Below are positions 1 through 6,637 of a DNA stretch of 13,608 bases, in pieces. The DNA lies in assembly GCA_015494735.1 (NCBI GenBank), contig WGAQ01000130.1:1-13608 (forward strand), given 5' to 3'. The notes under the pieces were generated by a model. It was not told the origin of the DNA and ran no database searches. It was given only the letters and a program-made list of their open reading frames with translations. The DNA comes from Caldifarciminota bacterium (GTDB taxonomy: Bacteria > Hydrothermota > Hydrothermia > LBFQ01 > DSFT01). Made by a program: the position numbers and the translations under genes. How positions within the stretch are numbered: position 1 is the stretch's first letter; every line of letters begins with the position of its first letter.

Positions 1-458
1 GCAACTGGGCCGATTGAGAGTCAACAACTTGTCCCTATCTGACCTGAGTGGAGTGTGAACCTGGATAGAGGACAATAAGGTATTGACTTCAGATGAGGTC
101 CCTATCTGACCTGAGTGGAGTGTGAACATCGACAAGTCCCTCGGCCTACTGGCCGGCGTGGTGTCCCTATCTGACCTGAGTGGAGTGTGAACTTTGCAAA
201 GTTGCACAGCGTTGCAAAACGTTGAAAAGTCCCTATCTGACCTGAGTGGAGTGTGAACTTTTTCCAAACACACTCCTGAGAAAATTTCCGGGGGGTCCCT
301 ATCTGACCTGAGTGGAGTGTGAACTTATAATTTTCGACCGAATACCCCCCCGCCGGTGGTGGTCCCTATCTGACCTGAGTGGAGTGTGAACGATATTCAC
401 CGTGGCTGTTGAGGAGTTTCCACGCCATGTCCCTATCTGACCTGAGTGGAGTGTGAAC

Positions 459-494
459 AGGAGCCCCGGGGTCTAAGCCCGGTGCGTCTGCCAG
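459..494 (-). other. CRISPR spacer matching part of a tRNA-Leu(UAG)
   Basis: The complement of this 36-nt spacer starts CTGGCAGACGCA, the typical tRNA-Leu D-arm sequence. It continues with a 5-bp stem CCGGG/CCCGG closing a 7-nt loop CTTAGAC, whose anticodon position reads TAG, and then GGCTCCT as the start of a long variable arm. The order and spacing match the Escherichia coli leuW tRNA-Leu(UAG) as I recall it (GGTAGACGCACC, then an anticodon arm with TTTAG). The anticodon stem differs on both sides in a paired manner, so the similarity is structural as well as by sequence. It is a fragment inside the array, not a tRNA gene. A crRNA made from the plus strand would be antisense to the tRNA transcript. 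Confidence 0.85.
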
Positions 495-1019
495 GTCCCT
501 ATCTGACCTGAGTGGAGTGTGAACTTTCCAAAAGCCTGCGAGATTGCTCTTGTCAGGGAGTCCCTATCTGACCTGAGTGGAGTGTGAACGAGAATTCTTT
601 GTGGTTTATCGTTCCGCTCAGGGCTGTCCCTATCTGACCTGAGTGGAGTGTGAACCGAATAATTAATCGAAATGTCTGGAAAATGGGAAGAGTCCCTATC
701 TGACCTGAGTGGAGTGTGAACCGTGCTTCCTCAAGCGGTTAATCAACTGCGCAATGCGTCCCTATCTGACCTGAGTGGAGTGTGAACGCTCCTGACGAAC
801 TACATAAAAGCATGCGCCGATTGTCCCTATCTGACCTGAGTGGAGTGTGAACTTCATTGTTCAACTTGCACGCTTTATTATGGGGAAAGTCCCTATCTGA
901 CCTGTGTGGAGTGTGAACTCGGGGTTTCTGCACATTGCTATTCTGCCCCTATCGGTCCCCATCTGACCTGGGTAGAGTGTGAACACCTACACAGCTGGAA
1001 CATTCTCACGGATGCCCAG

Positions 1020-1049
1020 GTCCTCATCTGACCTTTGTAAAGCTGGATT
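1020..1049 (+). repeat. Decayed terminal CRISPR repeat
   Basis: About 20 of 30 bases match the array repeat. The first half (GTCC..ATCTGACCT) is kept and the second half is mostly lost. It sits in register, 35 bp after the repeat at 955-984. Repeat position 17 is changed in all three of the last copies. This is the normal pattern at the leader-distal end of an old array. Confidence 0.8.
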
Positions 1050-1353
1050 CCAATCCTGCCCGGGGTGTGGAGTTTTTATTTCTAACATGTGGAGAGCAGT
1101 TATTTTCATGATGCGATAAGGTTCCTATCGTGAGGTGTATGTGTGGTTTGCCTGTTTCCCCACGATATTTTAAATGACCTCAGGAAGAGGGCCGGGGTGC
1201 AATTCCAGTTCCGGGCGCAGGGCGTATAACCACATCCCTGGTGAACTCGAAGGTAGGAATTTACTGTACTGATGGACTTTTGTCCGTATATCTGCTTTAT
1301 GTGTCGATGGTTTCAACATGTATATGGTGAGTCGATTGCCCTCCGAAAACCCC
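1050..1353. other. Non-coding gap between the array and the acyl-CoA ligase gene
   Basis: No convincing open frame, RNA gene or mobile element is visible here. A GC-rich patch followed by TTTTTATTT at about 1055-1080 could act as a weak terminator for array transcripts, but no clean stem forms. A stretch at 1121-1129 resembles the first nine bases of the CRISPR repeat but is out of register and does not continue. Confidence 0.5.
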
Positions 1354-1361
1354 TATAAAAT
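1354..1361 (+). promoter_or_regulatory. Putative -10 box of a leaderless promoter
   Basis: TATAAAAT ends 9 nt before the ATG at 1371, and no Shine-Dalgarno lies between. Transcription would start at or within a few bases of the start codon. The same box occurs at a similar distance before secD. No convincing -35 hexamer was identified. Confidence 0.6.
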
Positions 1362-1370
1362 TAAATCACC

Positions 1371-2993
1371 ATGAAAGGTTTAATGATGGACTATCCTCTG
1401 ACCCTCGTCACCATATTCGAGAGGGTGGGGAAGTTGTTCCCCAAAGTGGAAGTTGCTTCCCGTATGGCAGACCGGTCCATCCACCATTACACCTACGGCG
1501 ACTTTTACAGGAGGACCAAGAAACTGGCCAATGCGCTGAAGAGGGCAGGGATAAAGAAGGGGGACAGGGTTGCAACCCTTATGTGGAACCACTATGGTCA
1601 TCTGGAGGCATACTTCGGAATACCTCTGGCTGAAGGTGTCCTCCACACTCTCAATCTGAGACTTCATCCGGATGACATAGCCTACATCATCAACCATGCC
1701 GAGGATAAGATACTCATAGTGGACGATGTACTCTTGCCCCTGTATCAGCAGTTTGCCGATAAGGTGAAACTGGAAAAGGTGGTGGTATTTCCCCTCACTG
1801 GAAAGAAGCACGAGGGTCCCTTCATCGACTACGAGGACTTCATCGGGCCGGAGAGCGAGGAGTACGAATATCCCCAATTCGACGAAAACGATGCGGCGGG
1901 TATGTGCTACACATCCGGGACCACCGGAAGACCCAAAGGGGTACTCTATTCGCACAGGGCTATAGTTCTTCACACCTTCGGCCTTGGGCTGGGGGCCAAC
2001 TTTGGTGTTACGCAGAAGGACGTCATGTCCCCTATAGTCCCCATGTTCCATGTGAACGCATGGGGTATCCCCTTCCTGGGAGTCATGATAGGGGCGAAGC
2101 AGGTATTTCCCGGACCGTATCTCGACCCTGAAAGCCTGATGGACCTGTTCATAAAGGAAAAAGTCACATTCACGGCCGGAGTGCCCACCCTCTGGCTGGG
2201 TCTGCTTCAGGTTCTGGAGAAGAATCCCGATAAAGCTGAACAACTCAGGGGTCTGAGGCTTGCTGTTGGTGGAGCTGCTGCGCCCGAAGCCATGATAAGG
2301 GCATACGATAAACTGGGTATGACCATAATACATGCATGGGGTATGACCGAGACCACACCTCTGGGAACCGTGAGCATCCTGAAGAGTTATATGGAGGACC
2401 TGCCGGAGGATAAGAAATACGAATACAGGGCGAAGCAGGGTCTTCCCGTTCCATTTGTCGAGGTGCGGGCGGTGGACGACAGTGGAAAGGAAGTCCCGTG
2501 GGATGGAAAGACCATGGGAGAACTCCAGGTCAGGGGCCCGTGGATTGCGGCTTCCTACTTCAAGCTGGAGGGCTCTTCCGACAAGTGGACGGAGGATGGA
2601 TGGTTCAGGACCGAGGATGTGGTTACGATAGATGAAGAGGGATACATAAAGATAGTGGACAGAATCAAGGACGTCATAAAGTCCGGCGGTGAGTGGATAA
2701 GTTCCGTCGAACTGGAGAATGCCCTCATGGGCCATCCCGCTGTGGTGGAAGCAGCTGTCGTTGCTGTTCCGCATCCCAAGTGGCAGGAAAGGCCCGTGGC
2801 TGTGGTGGTGCTGAAGGAAGAGTACAGGGGTAAGGTTACGGAGGAGGAACTCAAAGAATTCCTTAAGCCCAAATTCGCCAAGTGGTGGCTTCCCGACAGA
2901 ATCATATTCGTGGAGGAGATACCCAAGACTTCCACGGGGAAATTCATGAAGAGGGCCATAAGGGAGCAACTCAAGGACCTGAAACTGGACTGA
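1371..2993 (+). CDS. Long-chain fatty-acid--CoA ligase (AMP-forming)
   Basis: This 540-aa enzyme activates fatty acids with ATP and CoA through an acyl-adenylate, probably at the cytoplasmic face of the membrane. The P-loop YTSGTTGRPKG is at residues 180-190 and the gate segment VPMFHVNAWGIPF at 223-235. The adenine/A5 motif HAWGMTETTP is at 321-330, the linker motif DRIKDV at 430-435, and the C-terminal A10 motif PKTSTGK ends in the catalytic lysine K524. Length, gate motif and the segment KSGGEWISSVELENALMGHP closely resemble the structurally characterised Thermus thermophilus long-chain acyl-CoA synthetase (from memory). The usual TGD of motif A7 reads TED (414-416), keeping the ribose-binding Asp. 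ATG 1371 is chosen because it lies 9 nt after a -10 box; Met5 or Met6 are alternatives. The gene appears to be a single transcription unit ended by the hairpin just after its stop. Chain-length preference cannot be read from sequence alone. Confidence 0.95.
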   Translation: MKGLMMDYPLTLVTIFERVGKLFPKVEVASRMADRSIHHYTYGDFYRRTKKLANALKRAGIKKGDRVATLMWNHYGHLEAYFGIPLAEGVLHTLNLRLHPDDIAYIINHAEDKILIVDDVLLPLYQQFADKVKLEKVVVFPLTGKKHEGPFIDYEDFIGPESEEYEYPQFDENDAAGMCYTSGTTGRPKGVLYSHRAIVLHTFGLGLGANFGVTQKDVMSPIVPMFHVNAWGIPFLGVMIGAKQVFPGPYLDPESLMDLFIKEKVTFTAGVPTLWLGLLQVLEKNPDKAEQLRGLRLAVGGAAAPEAMIRAYDKLGMTIIHAWGMTETTPLGTVSILKSYMEDLPEDKKYEYRAKQGLPVPFVEVRAVDDSGKEVPWDGKTMGELQVRGPWIAASYFKLEGSSDKWTEDGWFRTEDVVTIDEEGYIKIVDRIKDVIKSGGEWISSVELENALMGHPAVVEAAVVAVPHPKWQERPVAVVVLKEEYRGKVTEEELKEFLKPKFAKWWLPDRIIFVEEIPKTSTGKFMKRAIREQLKDLKLD

Positions 2994-2994
2994 T

Positions 2995-3015
2995 AGGGGG
3001 GATTTTCCCCCTTTT
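2995..3015 (+). terminator. Intrinsic terminator after the acyl-CoA ligase gene
   Basis: AGGGGG (2995-3000) pairs with CCCCCT (3007-3012) around a 6-nt loop, followed by TTTT through 3015. It begins 2 nt after the TGA stop. The T tract merges directly into the -10 box of the next gene. Confidence 0.75.
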
Positions 3016-3020
3016 AAACT
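3014..3020 (+). promoter_or_regulatory. Putative -10 box of a leaderless promoter
   Basis: TTAAACT ends 6 nt before the ATG at 3027, with no Shine-Dalgarno. It overlaps the T tract of the preceding terminator. It is weaker than the TATAAAAT boxes elsewhere. Confidence 0.45.
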
Positions 3021-3026
3021 TTCTCC

Positions 3027-3305
3027 ATGAAAAATTACCTTGTAGTCATAAGCGCTTTTCCAAAGGATGACCTCATAGACTCCGAATCCATCCGGATGGA
3101 AAAACTGCTGAAGGAATCGGGCATTAAGGGGCTGGAGTACGTCCGCGCGGGAAGGTCTCTCAGGATGATTATTCGATGCGCAAATCTCGATATTCTCCTC
3201 GATAAGGTGGAGGAGATAATTCCCCTGTTCGTCGATGAAATTCTGGAGAATTATGAGGTGGAGATAGAGGAACTGGGCGATGGAGAAGATTCCGAAGGAG
3301 CATAG
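3027..3305 (+). CDS. Small PurS-like protein
   Basis: This 92-aa protein resembles PurS, the small subunit of phosphoribosylformylglycinamidine synthase. That subunit links the glutaminase PurQ to the synthetase PurL in purine synthesis. The visible match is the order strand, helix, then GIKGLEYVRAGRSLRMII (residues about 32-49, compare the PurS pattern G..gV.dVR.GK..El). A C-terminal DEILENYEVEIEE (about 70-82, compare vIEDY..EvEE) completes it. The length also fits. There is no purQ or purL nearby; instead the gene overlaps a CDP-alcohol phosphatidyltransferase by 26 bp, so the two are probably translationally coupled. It may therefore be a PurS-fold protein with another role. Homology is judged by eye and is not certain. 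The acidic tail GDGEDSEGA lies largely within the overlap. Confidence 0.55.
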   Translation: MKNYLVVISAFPKDDLIDSESIRMEKLLKESGIKGLEYVRAGRSLRMIIRCANLDILLDKVEEIIPLFVDEILENYEVEIEELGDGEDSEGA

Positions 3306-4053
3306 ATTCAGAGATTTTTCCGACTATGCCCGTCCGCTTGCCCTCTGGATTGCCCGCCTTTTCGAAAATACACCGGTAAGGGCAATTCATCTGACCATCC
3401 TCTATTTTATCATCGGTATCGCGGCCGCATACCTGATTTATCTGGGAAAATTCCTTCTGGCTGGCATTCTCGTAATGGTGAAGAACATCCTGGATGCTGC
3501 CGATGGCTCCCTCGCCCGCCTTCAGAAGAGGCCATCCCGCGTTGGAAGATTCGCCGATTCCATAGCAGATATAATTCTGAATTTTCTCTTCCTGTTCGCC
3601 ATTGCCCTTCACTATGGATGCTGCTATGTGCAGGCCTTCGTGGCCTTCCTTTCCATTTCGCTTCAGGGCTCCTTCTTCAACTATTATTACGTCCTTTACA
3701 GGCATAAGGTGGGCGGTGATACCACCAGCCGGGTGGATGAGAATCCCGAGGGATACCCCTGGGATAATCCTCAACTCCTTCGAATTCTGTATGCCCTGTA
3801 TGTCATCCTCTATAAGTGGCAGGATAAACTGGTGGAGTGGTTCGACAGGGTAATAGCTGGAAATCCCCGTGTACACACCGACAGGACCTTCCTGTCCATC
3901 GTAACCCTGTTCGGACTGGGCATTCATCTTTTGATATTGAGCATAACGCTGATTGCCGGTGTGCCGCTGATATCGTTCTGGATATTCATATCGATGGGCA
4001 TCCTCTTACCTGTATTCATCGTGGTATATGGAAGGATGAAAGGGAGGCAATAG
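3280..4053 (+). CDS. CDP-alcohol phosphatidyltransferase family membrane protein
   Basis: This 257-aa integral membrane enzyme transfers a phospho-alcohol between a CDP-linked donor and an acceptor alcohol, as in phospholipid headgroup synthesis. The full family signature D-x2-D-G-x2-A-R-x8-G-x3-D-x3-D is present: D72, D75, G76, A79, R80, G89, D93 and D97. The aspartates bind the metal and CDP. Hydrophobic segments lie at about residues 38-54, 57-70, 98-130, 170-182 and two near the C terminus (about 204-250). A soluble loop, KVGGDTTSRVDENPEGYPWD, separates the halves. The substrate (inositol phosphate, glycerol phosphate or other) cannot be told from sequence. The start lies inside the preceding gene (26-bp overlap) after a GAGG-like site. 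The stop codon forms part of the terminator hairpin. Confidence 0.88.
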   Translation: MEKIPKEHRFRDFSDYARPLALWIARLFENTPVRAIHLTILYFIIGIAAAYLIYLGKFLLAGILVMVKNILDAADGSLARLQKRPSRVGRFADSIADIILNFLFLFAIALHYGCCYVQAFVAFLSISLQGSFFNYYYVLYRHKVGGDTTSRVDENPEGYPWDNPQLLRILYALYVILYKWQDKLVEWFDRVIAGNPRVHTDRTFLSIVTLFGLGIHLLILSITLIAGVPLISFWIFISMGILLPVFIVVYGRMKGRQ

Positions 4054-4059
4054 CCTCCC
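4042..4059. terminator. Hairpin terminator shared by convergent genes
   Basis: GGGAGGC (4042-4048) pairs with GCCTCCC (4053-4059) around the loop AATA, a perfect 7-bp stem. On the minus strand it is followed by TTTC; on the plus strand by an AT-rich stretch. It contains the TAG stop of the phosphatidyltransferase and begins 9 nt beyond the subtilase stop, so it can serve both directions. Confidence 0.7.
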
Positions 4060-4068
4060 GATATATTC

Positions 4069-6414
4069 TCACTCCAGAATTATCTTTTTCCGGAATACCT
4101 CTTTGCCCTCGTGCAGTACCTTCATGAGATATATGCCCGATGGCAGATTGTCCAGATTCAGCGTAATTCGGCCGGCATCGATGTTGTTCGGGGTGTAGTA
4201 GAGAACTCTCTTACCCGATGTGCTGTAAATGTGGATTGCGAGATTCCCGGTGTAGGGAGTGTTCAGGATGAATTTCTTTCCGGGCAGGTGCTGCAACTGG
4301 AAATCCTTCGCTTCTTCGGATGTTCCTATGGGGGTCGGAGCCACTCCCAGACCTCCGGATACCACCAGAGCGTATGTCTGGGGTGCTGCTGTGTTAATGT
4401 TATATCCGTAAACCCTCACGTAAAAGGTTCCCGTGACTCCAGAAAGCCTCACGATTTCCCAGGTGTTGGCATCATCCTTGTAATAGGTGTTGGCCGGTGT
4501 CAGGTTATCGGTGCCCGTCGTGGTAGCATTGCCGTAATACACGTCCCCTGTTGCACTGTCCACCACTATGAGGTCGAGGTCATTTACAAGACACCCGGTG
4601 GTGGAGAGGGCGCAATTGAGGCTTCCGGTGGTATCTATCCAGGAGAGAACGATTCTGGTTACCATGTTGGGATTGCCGATATAAATCTTGTACTCGTCGG
4701 TCTGTCCCGTTGTCAGTCCAGCGACATCGTTTATATCCACGAACCACAGGCGCGATTTCCTTTCATCGGATGAGTCTGCAAGCGTGAGCCAGTCATCCTC
4801 CGGGGAGAAGTACATGACGTTGTCGAGTACGGGTCTTCCCGCCCCCTCGTTTCCATTGGGAACGGGATTGTCGCTCAAATCATCCCCATCCTGCGTTATG
4901 GGTACGGCACTGGCAAGCAGGGAGGCCCTTATCAAAGCAGTTGATGGATTTATGCCGGTCGCGGAGCCCTGTGTGCCATTCCCATACCAGCCGTCCCTGT
5001 AATACTGCCTCAGGAGTATGGCCATCCCCGCCACGGCAGGAGTTGCCATGGATGTTCCCGACATACCGATAATATAGCATCCACTCGCGCAGGTGCTACT
5101 GGCCCCTTCGGAGCACGCGGACCATGTGGTTACTCCATGGGCTATGACATCGTTGCCGAATCTTCCGCTGGGGTAGGAACCGTATGCACTCCAGGAGGCC
5201 TTTGCATCCGTTGTTCTCTCCATCGCTGCCACGGTTATGTCGCTCTTGGCTGTGGCCGGGTCGCTGGCGGTGTAGTCGCATCCGGAGCTGCATCTTGGAT
5301 CGTCCCCGTGGTTTCCTGCCGCGAATACCACGTTCATATCCGGATTGGTATATACGAACTCATCTATAGTCTGGGCATCGGAGTTATATTCAACGGGTGA
5401 ACAGTTTGTACATACGTATCCCCAGCTGTTGGTGTGCACCCTTGCTCCCCTGTCGTAAGCATCCTGGAGCACCACTCCGAATCCCGATGTGCCTCCTCCC
5501 AGAGGAACCTGGGAAACTATCTGCGCCTTATAGGCCATTCCCTTGAATGCGGTGCTGTTGGTTCCTTCGTCCACACCGCCCACGGCTGTTCCCGCAGTGT
5601 GGGTGCCGTGCCCGCTGGCAGTTGCCAGGGATGTCTGGCCGCATCCGCCATTGTTGTAATCGCACAGGTCCACTATCTTATTGTTTCCATTCACAGTCCC
5701 ATCGAAGAAGCAGTTGGTGGCTTCCAGTTCGTCATCGTTATGACCCAGTATTTCCCCCTCGCCCCTTATTCCCTTCATCCATACTATGGTGTCCGTGGGG
5801 TCTGTTCCTCCATTGCCCGTGAGGCTGTCGAATATTCCCGCCTGGTGAAGCACCGGATTTTCATCGTTCCAGTTCACGATGGGATATCGAAACTCTATGT
5901 ACTTGACCCTGTCGAGGGATGCAAGATACTCGACCTCGTCCGGCGGTATAAGGGCCTGAACGAATCTCACGTACTTCCTGCTGATTCCCTCCACAGTGTA
6001 TCCCCTTTTCTTCAGTATTCTGGCTACGGAATCCAGGTCTTCGTCTTCGAATACGAGTATGCGGACCCTGTAAAGGCCATTTACCCTTTCGTAGCATGTG
6101 TTGAGTTTCGACCTGTAATCGGGTGGCAGTTTGTACTTGGGTTCGAAGGGTATGATTCTCTGGATGTGGGGGAATGACTTTATCTTTTCGATGGTTTCTC
6201 TGGATGCACCGATTATGAAGGCATTTACAGGAAGGTAATCGTAGAAACGGATGCCCTGAGCCTCCAGCGCCACCTTCCATTCACCCCCTCCCGGCCCGTC
6301 GAATTGCAGGATATATTTGTTGAACCTTTCATCCAGAAAAATCCCCTTTTCCGGGTAATCGCTCACCTCGTGCCCCTGAACCCACAGGGGGGCAGCCAAT
6401 AACCACATTACCAT
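4069..6414 (-). CDS. Secreted subtilisin-like serine protease with type IX (Por) sorting tail
   Basis: This is a 781-aa S8-family endopeptidase. Order: a short hydrophobic N terminus (MVMWLLAAPLWVQG) probably acting as signal sequence, though it lacks the usual basic residues; two similar alpha/beta propeptide-like units at about 30-95 and 115-180; a catalytic domain at about 185-505; a beta-rich domain at about 535-690; and a Por-type sorting tail at about 705-781 (pattern LPSGIYLMKV...KKIILE). The triad is D227, H269 (GHGTHTAGT) and S455 (MSGTSMATPAVAG), with oxyanion N368 (AAGN). The Asp motif reads NDDEL instead of the usual DTGL. At least twelve cysteines, including C335-x2-C338, suggest disulfides outside the cytoplasm. 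The tail implies export by SecYEG and then T9SS, but no T9SS genes are here. The ATG at 6414 is the first possible start after an in-frame stop; a second ATG lies at 6408. Confidence 0.94.
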   Translation of the reverse strand: MVMWLLAAPLWVQGHEVSDYPEKGIFLDERFNKYILQFDGPGGGEWKVALEAQGIRFYDYLPVNAFIIGASRETIEKIKSFPHIQRIIPFEPKYKLPPDYRSKLNTCYERVNGLYRVRILVFEDEDLDSVARILKKRGYTVEGISRKYVRFVQALIPPDEVEYLASLDRVKYIEFRYPIVNWNDENPVLHQAGIFDSLTGNGGTDPTDTIVWMKGIRGEGEILGHNDDELEATNCFFDGTVNGNNKIVDLCDYNNGGCGQTSLATASGHGTHTAGTAVGGVDEGTNSTAFKGMAYKAQIVSQVPLGGGTSGFGVVLQDAYDRGARVHTNSWGYVCTNCSPVEYNSDAQTIDEFVYTNPDMNVVFAAGNHGDDPRCSSGCDYTASDPATAKSDITVAAMERTTDAKASWSAYGSYPSGRFGNDVIAHGVTTWSACSEGASSTCASGCYIIGMSGTSMATPAVAGMAILLRQYYRDGWYGNGTQGSATGINPSTALIRASLLASAVPITQDGDDLSDNPVPNGNEGAGRPVLDNVMYFSPEDDWLTLADSSDERKSRLWFVDINDVAGLTTGQTDEYKIYIGNPNMVTRIVLSWIDTTGSLNCALSTTGCLVNDLDLIVVDSATGDVYYGNATTTGTDNLTPANTYYKDDANTWEIVRLSGVTGTFYVRVYGYNINTAAPQTYALVVSGGLGVAPTPIGTSEEAKDFQLQHLPGKKFILNTPYTGNLAIHIYSTSGKRVLYYTPNNIDAGRITLNLDNLPSGIYLMKVLHEGKEVFRKKIILE

Positions 6415-6423
6415 AACTCCATA

Positions 6424-6430
6424 ATTTTAA
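6424..6430 (-). promoter_or_regulatory. Putative -10 box of the subtilase leaderless promoter
   Basis: Reading leftward, TTAAAAT ends 9 nt before the ATG at 6414. The intervening bases carry no usable Shine-Dalgarno beyond a short GGAG that is too close to the start. An ATG in between is out of frame and hits a stop at once. Confidence 0.5.
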
Positions 6431-6529
6431 TAAGTATTAACTCGATATGCAATCGCAATGTGGAAAATATACTAACTCTTGCAATTTTCGATACTCACGG
6501 ATTTCTGGAGGTCACTTTCAGCAGGTTTT

Positions 6530-6543
6530 TGTTAATATTAACA
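6530..6543. promoter_or_regulatory. Perfect 14-bp palindrome TGTTAATATTAACA, possible operator
   Basis: The palindrome sits between two divergent promoters, about 100 bp from the subtilase -10 box and 63 bp upstream of the lipoprotein -10 box. The half-sites resemble Rex-type TTGTTAA, but the centre is two bases short of the Rex spacing, so the regulator is unknown. The T-rich flanks could also make it a weak hairpin. Confidence 0.4.
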
Positions 6544-6606
6544 CCTTTTTTAAGCACACTTTTCCTATCTTATTGATAGATAATGCCTTCAGGGTCCACT
6601 TTACCT

Positions 6607-6613
6607 TTAAAAT
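6607..6613 (+). promoter_or_regulatory. Putative -10 box of the lipoprotein gene
   Basis: TTAAAAT lies 24 nt before the ATG at 6638. Unlike the leaderless genes, a strong Shine-Dalgarno AAGGAGG (6625-6631) follows, 6 nt before the ATG. This gene therefore has an ordinary short leader. Confidence 0.5.
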
Positions 6614-6637
6614 TTAACCTGAAGAAGGAGGTGGGTT

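Larger units (their letters stand above)
1..1049 (+). CRISPR. CRISPR array, leader-distal end (15 clear repeats plus one decayed repeat)
   Basis: A 30-bp repeat beginning GTCCCTATCT and ending GGAGTGTGAAC starts at 31, 98, 163, 229, 295, 362, 429, 495, 560, 626, 692, 758 and 823 in identical form. It then appears at 889 (1 mismatch), 955 (3 mismatches) and 1020 (about 10 mismatches). Spacers are 35-37 bp and all differ; bases 1-30 are a spacer cut by the window edge. Decay toward the right marks the old, trailer end, so the leader should lie left of the window and transcription should run on the plus strand. This agrees with the repeat ending in GTGTGAAC, which resembles the 8-nt 5' crRNA handle (often ATTGAAAC) of type I and III systems. 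No cas gene is visible, so the type cannot be assigned. The repeat has no strong hairpin. Confidence 0.98.

Noticed and set aside
459..494. A complete tRNA gene within the array
   Set aside because: Only about 36 nt of a tRNA-Leu are present, bounded exactly by intact repeats, with no acceptor or T arm.
722..757. Spacer whose complement contains GCGCAGTTGATTAA, resembling a tRNA D-arm
   Set aside because: The D-stem does not close properly and no 5-bp anticodon stem with a 7-nt loop follows, unlike the spacer at 459-494.
739..1031. Short open frames across the CRISPR array on both strands
   Set aside because: They are translations of the repeat unit with spacers, have no ribosome-binding site, and recur with the repeat period.
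1121..1147. Possible further decayed CRISPR repeat (GTTCCTATCG...)
   Set aside because: Only the first nine bases match well and it is out of register with the 66-bp array period.
1380..2969. A 529-codon open frame antisense to the acyl-CoA ligase
   Set aside because: It is a mirror of the real gene's codon bias; its translation has no recognisable domain and the plus-strand frame carries every motif of a known enzyme.
4111..6177. Several plus-strand open frames opposite the subtilase
   Set aside because: They lack start signals and known motifs and overlap a complete, motif-rich protease on the other strand.
6530..6543. Rex operator
   Set aside because: Rex sites have a 4-nt centre between TTGTTAA-like halves; here the centre is two bases, so the name is not supported.
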